A DNA stretch of 64,000 nucleotides from an uncultured Lachnospiraceae bacterium (GCA_947172645.1 CAMWBY010000008.1:97957-161956), one strand, 5' to 3'; positions 9,370 through 18,363 are shown, numbered from the stretch's first letter. Numbers and translations: made by a program. The notes: generated by a model from the letters alone, not told the origin.

Positions 9370-9446
9370 GCAGGGTGAATGCCATTATCCTGACGCATTC
9401 CCCGCTGCAATATATATCGTCCTTCCGGCAGGCTTCCTAAAGCCTT
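9370..9446 (-). other. Two adjacent hairpins in the ylxF-fliK spacer
   Basis: The 194-base spacer between ylxF and fliK is the longest gap inside the flgB-flgE series. On the minus strand it holds first AGGCTT-TAGG-AAGCCT (9446-9431), then a longer imperfect stem of about 13 base pairs whose arms are at 9395-9408 and 9370-9382. Neither is followed by a T run, so they look more like an RNA processing, stability or attenuation element than a terminator. The rest of the spacer shows nothing else. Confidence 0.45.
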
Positions 9447-9519
9447 CACGATAAAATTTCCGAACCGCCTCCCTACAAACTGCTATCGGGCAGTCCAGCA
9501 TATACCATATCTGGTATAT

Positions 9520-10395
9520 TTACGAATCCGGGTCCATGATACGTGTCAGCCGGGCCGCCACTTCAGAATCCATAACACCCAATATCTTACCGCGCGCCTC
9601 CGCGCTCATCTGATAAAGAATCTTCGCGGCAAGGTCCAAATCGTCGGTCATGCTCTCGAAAATCGCAGCCGCCTCCTTAGGCTTCATCTCGGAGTATGCC
9701 TGGGCATAATCCTGTATCTCCTTATCCGCCTCAATCTGCTCCACTACCTGCTTATAAAGATATTCCGCGGTGGCCGGGTCCATCGTCTCGTAATATTTCT
9801 GGTATGCTTCCGCGCCGGGTCCTTTATCGGCATATACCACTTCCTCATAGAACTCGGTCTTAATCCGCTCGAACTCAACCTGGGCGTCCTCGAAGGTCTT
9901 AAGACGGTCAATCTCCGCGTAGAGCTGTTCCATCTCCTCGGAATCCGAATTGTTCGCCGACTGCGCCCGCTCAAGTTCCAGTTCCAACTCTTTGATATAA
10001 TCCACAGCCTCACGCAGGCTGGTGTAACCCCCGTAGGCTTCCTCATCGTCCGTGGTTACCACCGATTCGGCGGGAAGAATCTTATTGATTACCGGCACGT
10101 CCTTCAGCACGGGCGCAAGCACGCCCGAACCAAACCCGCCTACGTCCAGTTTAATCAACAGACATAAAATGGCAAGCCAGATAATTACAATAACAATCGT
10201 TACCAAAGCGACGGAAATGCCGCCTGCCTCCTCATCCTCCGAAAGCTGCGCTTCCTGGGCCGAAATTTCCTTCGCCCGCTGCTTGGCCTCTTTCTTCTGC
10301 GCTTTCTGCTCGTTCTTTATCTTTTTGCGTTCTTCTTTCAGTCTCTTTTTTTCCGCCTTGGCGTCCACCCCGGCATTCAAAAGTTCATCTGCCAT
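9520..10395 (-). CDS. ylxF: YlxF/MotE-like flagellar operon membrane protein
   Basis: A 291-residue protein with a Lys/Glu/Ala-rich cytoplasmic N-terminus (about 1-58), one membrane helix (about 62-82) and a long coiled coil. The C-terminal MgtE-N/MotE-like domain has AAAIFESMTDDLDLAAKIL and AARLTRIMD (about 245-290). B. subtilis ylxF lies in the same place between fliJ and fliK. MotE-like proteins are chaperones for stator components in some bacteria; that role here is inference. Confidence 0.82.
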   Translation of the reverse strand: MADELLNAGVDAKAEKKRLKEERKKIKNEQKAQKKEAKQRAKEISAQEAQLSEDEEAGGISVALVTIVIVIIWLAILCLLIKLDVGGFGSGVLAPVLKDVPVINKILPAESVVTTDDEEAYGGYTSLREAVDYIKELELELERAQSANNSDSEEMEQLYAEIDRLKTFEDAQVEFERIKTEFYEEVVYADKGPGAEAYQKYYETMDPATAEYLYKQVVEQIEADKEIQDYAQAYSEMKPKEAAAIFESMTDDLDLAAKILYQMSAEARGKILGVMDSEVAARLTRIMDPDS

Positions 10396-10397
10396 TC

Positions 10398-10850
10398 TTA
10401 CTCCCCTTTTCCACGCTGTCCGTAAGTATAACTGGTAAGTTCGTCCACCGCTTTCCCTTCCGCGGCGTTCTCCTCACGCATGAACTGCTCAAAGGCTTTC
10501 TCCTTGAGCTTCTCGTGCATCTTACGTTCCTGCATGACTTCCTGCAGTTTCAGCCTTGCCGCCTCCACCGCCTCCTGCGCCAGCGCGACCTGGCCTCTCT
10601 GCGCTTCTATCATCTCATCCATGATTAACATGGCATTTCTGTTGTCTTTCAGGTCATTGACATGCAGCTTGTCGCTGCGCATCCTCCTGCCCTCTTCCAG
10701 ATAAGCTTCCTTCCTGTCAATCAGCCGCTGCAGCTTCTCCTCTTCTTCCATCAGCCTCATCTGTGCCCTGCCAAGTTCCATCTTGGCCTGTGTCTCCAAC
10801 TGATACTGGATATTCAGGATACTCTGCATTCTGTATGTAAACTTCGCCAT
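10398..10850 (-). CDS. fliJ: FliJ, flagellar export chaperone
   Basis: A 150-residue almost entirely coiled-coil protein (MAKFTYRMQSILNIQYQLE and following), matching the FliJ family in length and heptad pattern. FliJ forms the central stalk of the FliH-FliI export ATPase and escorts hook and filament chaperones. It lies between fliI and ylxF with only 13 bases to fliI, as expected. Primary sequence is weakly conserved, so context carries much of the call. Confidence 0.88.
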   Translation of the reverse strand: MAKFTYRMQSILNIQYQLETQAKMELGRAQMRLMEEEEKLQRLIDRKEAYLEEGRRMRSDKLHVNDLKDNRNAMLIMDEMIEAQRGQVALAQEAVEAARLKLQEVMQERKMHEKLKEKAFEQFMREENAAEGKAVDELTSYTYGQRGKGE

Positions 10851-10863
10851 GTCAGGTTACCCC

Positions 10864-12177
10864 TTATTCTGCAAAAAGCTCCCGCAGCATATCGACCGCC
10901 TGTTCATAGTCGAACTTGTCATTCACATCCTGAAGCAGAAACTCGTTCACCGCATCTATCTTGGCTATCGCATAGTCAATCTTCGGATTGCTGCCGCTCT
11001 TATAAGCTCCGATATTAATCAAATCTTCCGCCTCGTTATAAGTTGCCAGGACATTCTTAAGCTGTCCGGCAAGCGTCTTATGTTCTTTATCTACAATCTG
11101 CGACATACAACGGGAGATGCTCTGCAGCACGTCTATCGCCGGGTAATGGTTCTGATGCGCCAGTTTACGGTTCAACATGATATGGCCGTCCAGAATACTT
11201 CGCGCCGTATCCGTGATTGGCTCGTTCATGTCGTCTCCATCCACCAACACCGTGTAAAGCCCCGTGATAGAGCCTCTGCTGGCGCAGCCGGCCCTCTCTA
11301 AGAGTTTCGGCATCTCCGAATACACACTGGGCGGATACCCTCTGGACACCGGAGGTTCCCCGCTGGCAAGCCCTATCTCCCTCTGCGCCATGGAGAAACG
11401 CGTCAAAGAATCCATCATAAGCAACACATCTTTGCCCTGGTCCCTGAAATATTCCGCGATGGCAGTGGCAGTCTTAGCCGCCTTATTCCTCTCAAGAGCC
11501 GCCTTGTCGGAAGTGGCGACCACCACCACCGAACGCCTCATGCCTTCCTCTCCCAAGTCTCTTTCTATAAATTCGCGTACTTCTCTTCCACGCTCGCCGA
11601 TAAGCGCAATCACATTGATATCCGCCTTCGTGTTGCGTGCAAACATACCCATCAGCGTGGACTTTCCCACACCGGAACCGGCAAAAATACCGATACGCTG
11701 TCCTTTGCCCACCGTCATCATGCCGTCAATCGCCTTCACGCCAAGGGGAAGCACTTCATCGATAATCTTACGGCTCATGGCATCCGGCGGCGGCGCCTCC
11801 ACACTGTATGGCGTACCGGGCATATATTCGCCGTTCAGCCTGCCGAGGCCGTCCAGGACCTTGCCGAGCAAATCATTGCTGACCGGGACGGTCAGAGGTT
11901 CTCCCGTGTTCTCCACGATGCACCCCAACCCTATGCCGTCCGTCTTGCCGCATGGCATAAGCAGCGTCTTCCGCTCCTTGAACCCGACCACTTCCGCCAT
12001 AATCGGCTCATACTCTTCCTCCGCCGGATATATCCTGCACAGGTCGCCGAGTTTGGCCTCCGGCCCTGCCGACTCGATTGTCAGCCCGACGACATTCTCC
12101 ACTCTTCCCTTCTTCCTGAAGAATACGTCGTCCGATATTTTACTGTATTTATTAAAATCAATGATTGGATTTTTCAA
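10864..12177 (-). CDS. fliI: FliI, flagellar type III export ATPase
   Basis: A 437-residue F1-beta-like hexameric ATPase that energises unfolding and export of flagellar subunits. Walker A is GSGVGKST (about 167-174), Walker B LLMMDSLTRF (about 250), with the GERGREVREF segment between them. Length is typical. Its start overlaps the fliH end by about 20 bases, indicating translational coupling with its regulator FliH. Confidence 0.97.
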   Translation of the reverse strand: MKNPIIDFNKYSKISDDVFFRKKGRVENVVGLTIESAGPEAKLGDLCRIYPAEEEYEPIMAEVVGFKERKTLLMPCGKTDGIGLGCIVENTGEPLTVPVSNDLLGKVLDGLGRLNGEYMPGTPYSVEAPPPDAMSRKIIDEVLPLGVKAIDGMMTVGKGQRIGIFAGSGVGKSTLMGMFARNTKADINVIALIGERGREVREFIERDLGEEGMRRSVVVVATSDKAALERNKAAKTATAIAEYFRDQGKDVLLMMDSLTRFSMAQREIGLASGEPPVSRGYPPSVYSEMPKLLERAGCASRGSITGLYTVLVDGDDMNEPITDTARSILDGHIMLNRKLAHQNHYPAIDVLQSISRCMSQIVDKEHKTLAGQLKNVLATYNEAEDLINIGAYKSGSNPKIDYAIAKIDAVNEFLLQDVNDKFDYEQAVDMLRELFAE

Positions 12178-13054
12178 AAGACAACACCCGTAATTTATTA
12201 GTTAGCTCCTGTAACTGCGTATCTACTCCACAGTCAAAAATGCCGCCGTCCGTCTCTATCAGGCATGCGCCCTGGCCCAGGGCAACATCCTCTATAATCT
12301 CGACTGTACCCTTACCTGCCGTCGCGCCCTCGGAAAGCGCCTGTTTGCGGATATTGACATAAGGATAGTCTTCCTTGGAAACATGAACAATAAAAGTCCT
12401 GCTGCTCTCCACCCGCCTTAACGTGGAATCAATCAAATGCACCAGGATATCCCTATTGTCCGCCAGCGCCGTGCCGAAAATATGGCTGTAAATCTCAGTA
12501 ATCGTATCGATAAATCTTGGCTCCAATTCCTCAATCAGCCGGTCGTACTGTTCTTCCAGCCTCCGCTTCTCGTCCGCCAATGCACGCTTCATTCCGTCCG
12601 CTTCCGCATAGCCGCGTTTATAACCCTCATCGTAGCCCTGTCTGTCCGCATCCTCCAGCGCTTTCCTGCGTTTTATGTCAATTTCCTTACTCGCCGACTC
12701 CATAATCTCACTGACTCTCGCCTGCGCGTCGTCAATCATCTGCTGCGCCTGCGCTTTCACTTCTTCCAGGTCGGGAACCGGCTCCTGGGGCGGCGTACCC
12801 TTAATAATCCTGCCTGGCCCGCCCTCTCCGGAATCGGCAAGAAGAGCGTCAATCTCCTCCCCGCCAAGTCCGCTGACAAATTCGCCTTCCCCTTCTTCCT
12901 CGGAATCCCCGTATCCCACCGGAGCATTCAGCCGCGTCTGTCTGAGTATCTCAAGCTCCTCAATCCGCCGCTCTAAAAGGGAATTGCTGTCAATCACACA
13001 TTTATCATCATCGGTTACCACAACCCAACTTGCTTTATACAAATTCCTAGACAA
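12158..13054 (-). CDS. fliH: FliH, regulator of the flagellar export ATPase
   Basis: A 298-residue protein: an N-terminal variable/acidic part (about 45-90), a long Ala/Glu-rich coiled coil (about 95-175) and a C-terminal FliH/V-ATPase-E-like domain ending VDTQLQELTNKLRVLSFEK. The start is best placed at TTG 13054 (reads MSRNLYKASWVV) because GGAGGTGA lies eight bases upstream. An ATG at 13087 lacks such a site. The TTG start overlaps the fliG stop by 8 bases. FliH holds FliI inactive and delivers it to the export gate. Confidence 0.9.
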   Translation of the reverse strand: MSRNLYKASWVVVTDDDKCVIDSNSLLERRIEELEILRQTRLNAPVGYGDSEEEGEGEFVSGLGGEEIDALLADSGEGGPGRIIKGTPPQEPVPDLEEVKAQAQQMIDDAQARVSEIMESASKEIDIKRRKALEDADRQGYDEGYKRGYAEADGMKRALADEKRRLEEQYDRLIEELEPRFIDTITEIYSHIFGTALADNRDILVHLIDSTLRRVESSRTFIVHVSKEDYPYVNIRKQALSEGATAGKGTVEIIEDVALGQGACLIETDGGIFDCGVDTQLQELTNKLRVLSFEKSNH

Positions 13055-14066
13055 TGATTTCGTCACCTCCGCCTCTGGAGATAACAATTTCTGCAGAGTC
13101 TTCCAGTTTTCTGATAATATTTACAATCTTCTGCTGCGCTTCTTCTACGTCCTTCATACGCACCGGGCCCATAAATTCCATATCTTCCTTAATCATTGCG
13201 CTCAGACGCTTGGACATGTTATTGAAAATCGCATTCTGTACTTCTTCATTGGAACCCTTCATGGCAATCGCCAAATCGCCGTTATCGACGTCACGCAGCA
13301 CACGTTGGATGGCCCTGTCGTCCAGGAGAAGGATGTCTTCGAAGACGAACATCTTCTTCCTGATTTCGTCCGCCAATTCCGGCTCTTCGATTTCCAATGT
13401 CTCCATGATATGTTTCTCTGTACCACGGTCTACCGTATTCAAAATCTCCACGACTGCGTCCACGCCGCCGATAATCGTGTAATCCTGATTTACCAAAGAT
13501 GCAAGTTTTGACTCCAACACTTTCTCCACTTCCTTAATCACGTCAGGACTGGTTCTGTCCATAACCGCAATACGTCTTGCCACATCAGCCTGCCTATCCG
13601 GCGGAAGCGCCGACAGAATAAGCGCCGACTGTGCCGCCGACAGATAGGAAAGAATCAGGGCAATCGTCTGCGGATGCTCATCCTGGATAAAGTTCAAAAG
13701 CTGTGTCGCATCTGTCTTCCTGACAAACTCGAAAGGCTTCACCTGCAAGGATGCCGTCAGCTTGCCTATAACATCCATAGCTTTCTCCGAACCAAAGGAC
13801 TTCTCCAGAAGTTCCTTGGCATAATTGATACCGCCCTCCGCGATATACTGCTGCGCCAGGCATATCTGATAAAACTCGTTAATCACCTCGTCCTTCATAT
13901 TCGGTGTGATATTCCTGGTATTCGCAATCTCCAGAGTCAGCTCTTCTATTTCTTCTTCTTTCAAATGCTTAAAAATCGACGCGGATTTCTCCGGCCCTAA
14001 CGCAATCAGCAGGACTGCCGCCTTCTGGAGTCCGCCGCTAACCTTCTCTTCTACCGACTTAGCCAC
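13047..14066 (-). CDS. fliG: FliG, flagellar motor switch protein
   Basis: A 339-residue C-ring protein binding FliF, FliM and MotA. The three-domain organisation is evident: an N-terminal FliF-binding domain, a middle domain with the EHPQTIALILSYL motif (about 122-134), and a C-terminal charged torque helix near RAIQRVLRDVDNGDLA. I choose the GTG at 14066 (MAKSVEEKVSGG) with GGGGG seven bases upstream; a TTG at 14081 has no usable site. Only five bases separate it from the fliF stop. Confidence 0.95.
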   Translation of the reverse strand: MAKSVEEKVSGGLQKAAVLLIALGPEKSASIFKHLKEEEIEELTLEIANTRNITPNMKDEVINEFYQICLAQQYIAEGGINYAKELLEKSFGSEKAMDVIGKLTASLQVKPFEFVRKTDATQLLNFIQDEHPQTIALILSYLSAAQSALILSALPPDRQADVARRIAVMDRTSPDVIKEVEKVLESKLASLVNQDYTIIGGVDAVVEILNTVDRGTEKHIMETLEIEEPELADEIRKKMFVFEDILLLDDRAIQRVLRDVDNGDLAIAMKGSNEEVQNAIFNNMSKRLSAMIKEDMEFMGPVRMKDVEEAQQKIVNIIRKLEDSAEIVISRGGGDEIIV

Positions 14067-14071
14067 TGGTC

Positions 14072-15682
14072 TTACCCCCAATCCTCATTCAGCCAGTTAC
14101 GCAGCAAATTGGCTGCCGCTTCCGGATTCTCTTCCACAAACTTGTTAATGAGCTTCCTCTCTTCGCTCTCGTTCTCAAGCATGATATCCTCCAGCTGTCC
14201 CTCAGGCGTAGATTGCAGCAGATTCTCCACTGCCAACTCTTCCTCTTCCTCTTCGTGTTTCTCGCCGCGCATACTTCTGAGCACAACAAAAGCCAGAAGC
14301 GCCAGAATCACGATGATTAGCACAATCTGTAAAATATCCGTTGCCGTAATATTCGAGCCTTCCGCATCGAAGAAGAGGTTCTCGCTGTACGCCACCAAAG
14401 TGATGCTCCCCGACGAAATACCGGTGGCATTGGCGACAGCCGTATAAATATCTTCTTCAACATCTATTTTTGTACGTTCCGTGTTGGCCAGTTTATACTC
14501 TTCCCAGGTGACGCCCTCCAACTCGCCCCGGGTCCTCACATCTTCCTCGCGTATGATATTGTATTTAATCAGGGAAGCCGCCAGGGAAGATTCCCCGTAA
14601 TTAATCACTCCGCCCGGCGTCGTGATGGTCGTAATCTCCTCATTAGGAAGATAATCCCTGGATTCCTCAGATTGAGTGGAAGTAGACGCCCCGTTGTCAT
14701 CCAATACATATGTAGTGTCGTCGTCATTGGAATCCGTACCGGGTATACCGCCCACATTGCTCGTATTCTCCGAGTTAAAAATATCTTCATGGCTTAACAC
14801 GCCCTGGTTCTGTCCATCCGCCGGCGTGTAATTATGCCTCGTCGTGTCCGTGGTGGAGAAATCCACTACCAGATTGGTCGCCACTTCCACATTGTCAAAT
14901 TCCTTCGTTCCAAGCAGAACCTTGCGCACCTCGTTAATCATCTTCTTCTCCGCTTCCGCCTTCACGGAAAGCTGTGCGTTGGCAGTGCCGGATACTGTAT
15001 AATTATCGTCCCCTGTGAAGAGCATATTGCCCTCCGTGTCCGTAATGACGATATTATTCGTAGTCTCGTTGCCCATAGAGGTCGCTATAGCACGCGCAAG
15101 ATAAGCCGCGCTGTCCTGGCTGAACTCATCCTTAAGTTCCAGGAGGACCCACGCGGAGGACTCCTCCTCCGTGGAGATAAGCGTGCCGTCGTTTTCCGGA
15201 ATGTTCAGCTTCACGTAAGCGCTCTTAACCGCCGTAAACTTACTCAGGAAATCATGTTCCAATGATTTCTCCAAATATTCAACATACTTCTTCTGCTTAT
15301 CCGATTCCGTGGTGGAAAAGCTTCCGTCCGTAACATTCTCGATTCCGTAACTGGCAGCCTTGATATTATTGGCGCCAAGAAGCAGGTTCGCATCGGAAAG
15401 CTGATCTTTGAGTACCTTAATTACCAATCCGTCGTCCGATACGGTAAAGGTCATGCTCTCCCCTTCGAGCAGGTCACGCACCTCCGCCGCCTCCGCCGTG
15501 GTCTCGCACTCCCGCAACAGCACATATTGGGGCTGCGTCAGCCAGGATACGATAATGACGATTCCCAGGATAAGCACCGCCACCCCACCGATAATCAGCG
15601 TCTTCTGCTTCGCCGTGAACCGATTCCACCATTCTAATATTCGATTTCCAAATTCCCTTAACTTCTCTAACAATTTATCCAC
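14072..15682 (-). CDS. fliF: FliF, flagellar MS-ring protein
   Basis: A 536-residue membrane protein forming the MS ring around the export gate. Helices are near the N-terminus (about 30-48) and before the cytoplasmic tail (about 445-470). Between them are the YscJ/FliF ring-building domains (LLEGESMTFTVSDDGLVIKV). The last ~40 residues (INKFVEENPEAAANLLRNW) form the FliG-binding tail. It is followed directly by fliG. Confidence 0.96.
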   Translation of the reverse strand: MDKLLEKLREFGNRILEWWNRFTAKQKTLIIGGVAVLILGIVIIVSWLTQPQYVLLRECETTAEAAEVRDLLEGESMTFTVSDDGLVIKVLKDQLSDANLLLGANNIKAASYGIENVTDGSFSTTESDKQKKYVEYLEKSLEHDFLSKFTAVKSAYVKLNIPENDGTLISTEEESSAWVLLELKDEFSQDSAAYLARAIATSMGNETTNNIVITDTEGNMLFTGDDNYTVSGTANAQLSVKAEAEKKMINEVRKVLLGTKEFDNVEVATNLVVDFSTTDTTRHNYTPADGQNQGVLSHEDIFNSENTSNVGGIPGTDSNDDDTTYVLDDNGASTSTQSEESRDYLPNEEITTITTPGGVINYGESSLAASLIKYNIIREEDVRTRGELEGVTWEEYKLANTERTKIDVEEDIYTAVANATGISSGSITLVAYSENLFFDAEGSNITATDILQIVLIIVILALLAFVVLRSMRGEKHEEEEEELAVENLLQSTPEGQLEDIMLENESEERKLINKFVEENPEAAANLLRNWLNEDWG

Positions 15683-15745
15683 AGCAACTTATTCTCCTTC
15701 GGTCCATCATACACACAAATGCCCACACTCGCCCAGACGCCATGG

Positions 15746-16072
15746 CTATACCTGCATCTGGATGAGTTCTTTATATGCGTCCAAAAGCTTATCCCTGATT
15801 GCAACCGTATATTGCAGCGCTGTAGATGCTTTCTGCAGAGCAACACCCAAATCATGCGTGTTCTCGGTTTCGCCGAGAGCCCACTTAATCTCCTCGTTCT
15901 CCGCATCGGACAGATAATTGTTAGTCGTGGCAAGATTCTCTATAGCAGTATGTAATAAATTGTCAAACCCTAAATCTTCATAAGTATTGACACGGTTAGT
16001 AGGCGCCGTCTTGGCCGCTTCCCTGACCGCCCCTGAAGACACATTATAAAGCTCCGTAATATCTAAAGCCAT
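15746..16072 (-). CDS. fliE: FliE, hook-basal body complex protein
   Basis: A 108-residue helical protein linking the MS ring to the rod; in the type III export pathway it is one of the first substrates. The C-terminal pattern LQKASTALQYTVAIRDKLL followed by AYKELIQMQV is the FliE signature. The start is the ATG at 16072 (MALDITELYN), supported by GGAGGGAG seven bases upstream, rather than an upstream ATG at 16099. Length matches the family. Confidence 0.94.
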   Translation of the reverse strand: MALDITELYNVSSGAVREAAKTAPTNRVNTYEDLGFDNLLHTAIENLATTNNYLSDAENEEIKWALGETENTHDLGVALQKASTALQYTVAIRDKLLDAYKELIQMQV

Positions 16073-16143
16073 CTTTCTCCCTCCATCATATGAGAACACC
16101 TATATTTATATTATCTTATACTCACCCAAATCTTAGACTGCGA

Positions 16144-16590
16144 TTACCCGTTCAACAGACTAAGCCCCGTAGACGCAATATTCTTGCTTGCCTCAAACGC
16201 CGTGGCGTTCGCCTGATATCCACGGCTGGCGTCAATCAGATTCGTCATCTCCGTAATCGTGCTGACATTCGGATAATGCACATACCCGTTCTCGTCCGCA
16301 TCCGGATGGGAAGGGTCGTAAACCATATTCCCCTCCGTCCAAGTATCTTCATAAACGCCCGACACCTTGACGCCCGTGCCGGAATACCTGTCCGTAGCCC
16401 GGTTGAGCACCTGATGGAAAGGCGTCTGTGAATTCTTCTCCTCAAACACGACGACCTTCCTGCGGTACGGCGTGCCGTCCTCTGTACGGGTCGTATTCTC
16501 GTTCGCCATGTTCTGGGATATAATATCCATGCGGAAACGCTCCGCCGTCATACCGCTGGCATTGATATCAAAAGCCGTAAACATTCCCAT
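16144..16590 (-). CDS. flgC: FlgC, flagellar proximal rod protein
   Basis: A 148-residue rod protein. The N-terminal flg_bb_rod motif (FDINASGMTAERFRMDIISQ) and C-terminal NLIDASRGYQANATAFEASK are diagnostic, with a PNVSTITEMTN segment just before. AAGGAGAT precedes the ATG. FlgB, FlgC and FlgF/G build the rod; no flgF/flgG is in this window. Confidence 0.96.
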   Translation of the reverse strand: MGMFTAFDINASGMTAERFRMDIISQNMANENTTRTEDGTPYRRKVVVFEEKNSQTPFHQVLNRATDRYSGTGVKVSGVYEDTWTEGNMVYDPSHPDADENGYVHYPNVSTITEMTNLIDASRGYQANATAFEASKNIASTGLSLLNG

Positions 16591-16614
16591 AATCTTATCT
16601 CCTTATCAATAAGC

Positions 16615-17013
16615 TTACTTCATAACCGCCTGCAAATTCTTAAACTCCTGATTGATGGACAACTCCAGGCCCCTGTACACTATCTGGTTCTTGGCCAGAT
16701 ACGCCCCTTCCGTATCAGGGTCCACGTTATTGCCGTCAATACGGTAAGAAAAACCGGAATAATCTGTGTATGTAATAGGTTTCAGACGGCTGACTTTCAA
16801 ATCCGCCACCTTCGCGTCCATGCTCCTGTACCTGGAACAGCGAAGCGCCTTGGCAAGCTGTGTCTCAAAATTCACTTCCTGCCTCTTGTATCCCGGTGTA
16901 TTGGCATTTGAAAGGTTGTTCGAAAGAACCTCGTTCCGGATATAGGCCGCATCCGCCGCCTTGTCCAGTACATTGATATAATCATACGCATTCGTGTTCG
17001 CCAACATGCTCAT
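16615..17013 (-). CDS. flgB: FlgB, flagellar proximal rod protein
   Basis: A 132-residue rod protein, first gene of the flagellar operon. VLSNNLSNANTPGYKRQEV (about 28-46) is the conserved FlgB motif, and GLELSINQEFKNLQAVMK closes it. GGAGGGG lies upstream of the ATG at 17013. A promoter is predicted just upstream (17053-17080). The codY gene lies directly upstream, as in B. subtilis. Confidence 0.96.
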   Translation of the reverse strand: MSMLANTNAYDYINVLDKAADAAYIRNEVLSNNLSNANTPGYKRQEVNFETQLAKALRCSRYRSMDAKVADLKVSRLKPITYTDYSGFSYRIDGNNVDPDTEGAYLAKNQIVYRGLELSINQEFKNLQAVMK

Positions 17014-17052
17014 AAAACCATACCCCTCCTACAGTAATAGAATCCATATTCC

Positions 17053-17080
17053 ATTATAAATAATTTATAAAAAAAAACAA
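17053..17080 (-). promoter_or_regulatory. Predicted sigma-A promoter of the flgB operon
   Basis: Minus strand TTGTTT (17080-17075), 16-base very A/T-rich spacer, TATAAT (17058-17053), about 40 bases before flgB. It lies between the codY terminator and flgB, so it would drive the flagellar operon independently of codY. I see no convincing sigma-D (SigD/FliA) promoter here. Confidence 0.6.
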
Positions 17081-17134
17081 GGTTTTTCGATTCATTTTCA
17101 CAAATTCCCAATTTCATGACATAAATAACACCGA

Positions 17135-17180
17135 AAAAGGATTTACCAACTGCATTACCTTCCAGTGTGTAAATCCTTTT
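17135..17180 (-). terminator. codY transcription terminator
   Basis: A perfect 12-bp inverted repeat, AAAAGGATTTAC (17135-17146) and GTAAATCCTTTT (17169-17180), encloses a 22-base loop. On the minus strand it is followed by a T run. It separates codY from the flagellar operon and could act weakly in the other direction. Confidence 0.7.
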
Positions 17181-17261
17181 ACCTGCCTGCCAGTCTTATC
17201 CGGTCTGCCCGGTTCGGCTTCCATGCCGCTGGCATCCTTATCCTGCTGTCCTCTATGTCTG

Positions 17262-18047
17262 TCAGTACCTTCCCTGTTCTTTCAGCTTCTCCACTTCATC
17301 GAAAACCACATCGTTGAGCACCTTGATATAAGTGCCTTTCATGCCGGAAGAACGGGATTCAATCACGCCCGCACTCTCAAACTTGCGTAGCGCATTGACG
17401 ATTACGGAACGGGTAATCCCCACTTTATCCGCAATCTTGCTCGCCACCAGTATGCCCTCCATGCCTCCCAATTCATCGAAAATATGGGTAATCGCTTCCA
17501 TCTCGGAGAAGGATAGGGTACTGATTGCCGATTTCACCACCGCAATCTTGCGGTTCTCTTCCGCGCTCTCTTCACTCACCGCACGTAACATCTCAAGCCC
17601 TACCACCGTGGTGCCGTACTCGCACAGAATAATGTCGTCGATATCGTACTGTGAACTGCATTTATATAGAAATAACGTCCCCAGCCTCTCCCCGGATATC
17701 TCGATGGGGGCAATCACGGCCTGAAACTTCTTCGTGTCAATGCTCTCGAAGCCGAGCGTCTCAAGATTCACATTCTCCTTCGTGGACAACACACCCAGAA
17801 GCCTCTCGTTTAACATAGGGTCTATAAAGCCGCCCACATGGCCCACAATCAGTTCCGTAATAGATTCCACGCTGTCAAGTTCCCCGACGCCAAGCACTTT
17901 GCCTTTCCGGCTGATAACCAGAACATTGGAATTGAGTATGTCTTTCAGTACGTCGCAGATGTCATTGAAAACCACTTTCCCCGAATTATTATTGTGTAAC
18001 AGTTTGCCGATTTTTCTTGTCTTATCCAACAATTGAACGCTGCCCAT
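17262..18047 (-). CDS. codY: CodY, GTP- and branched-chain-amino-acid-sensing global repressor
   Basis: A 261-residue regulator with an N-terminal GAF domain (ligand pocket for Ile/Leu/Val) and a C-terminal winged helix. The recognition helix region is KVGITRSVIVNALRKFESAG followed by VIESRSSGMKGTYIKVLN (about 205-248), almost invariant in Firmicutes. CodY represses nutrient-scavenging, competence and often motility genes in rich conditions. The gene lies between topA and flgB, a conserved position. Three CodY-box-like sequences upstream point to autoregulation (see 18201-18288). Confidence 0.97.
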   Translation of the reverse strand: MGSVQLLDKTRKIGKLLHNNNSGKVVFNDICDVLKDILNSNVLVISRKGKVLGVGELDSVESITELIVGHVGGFIDPMLNERLLGVLSTKENVNLETLGFESIDTKKFQAVIAPIEISGERLGTLFLYKCSSQYDIDDIILCEYGTTVVGLEMLRAVSEESAEENRKIAVVKSAISTLSFSEMEAITHIFDELGGMEGILVASKIADKVGITRSVIVNALRKFESAGVIESRSSGMKGTYIKVLNDVVFDEVEKLKEQGRY

Positions 18048-18190
18048 GAATTGTGCTCCTTAATATACTGTGAAATATCGTCTGTTATTAATGTGTAAGC
18101 GTTACAATACATTCCCAGGACACTCTATTCGCTGTCCCGTATCATGTAATGACTTTTGCCGCAAAAAGCTACATAATCCCGCATAAAATG

Positions 18191-18219
18191 ATTTTATCAC
18201 AACATTCAGACAATTTCAA
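18191..18219 (-). promoter_or_regulatory. Predicted sigma-A promoter of codY
   Basis: Minus strand TTGAAA (18219-18214), 17-base spacer, TAAAAT (18196-18191). This gives a leader of roughly 135 bases before codY. The spacer contains a CodY-box-like sequence. Confidence 0.7.
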
Positions 18220-18288
18220 TGTATTTTCGGAACATTTTGTTCAGTTTGTCTGCAATTTCCATGGTTCATCCAAAATTTTCTGACATTC
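18201..18288 (-). promoter_or_regulatory. Cluster of three CodY-box-like sites at the codY promoter
   Basis: The known consensus is AATTTTCWGAAAATT. On the plus strand I see AACATTCAGACAATT (18201-18215), TATTTTCGGAACATT (18222-18236) and AATTTTCTGACATTC (18274-18288), each 12 of 15 matches. The first lies across the promoter spacer and -35, the second just upstream of the -35. This arrangement would let CodY repress its own gene. The rest of the 346-base topA-codY gap holds only the short repeat at 18321-18363 and no visible topA terminator. Confidence 0.6.
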
Positions 18289-18320
18289 CTTGCCAGACCG
18301 TCCGCCAAAATTCAATTGCA

Positions 18321-18363
18321 CATCAGATGACGCCGCCTGCTATACTTCATCAGACGCCGCCTG
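18321..18363. repeat. Short imperfect direct repeat
   Basis: CATCAGATGACGCCGCCTG (18321-18339) recurs as CATCAGACGCCGCCTG (18348-18363), eight bases apart. It lies in the 3' flank of topA. No function is evident; replication slippage could explain it. Confidence 0.5.
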
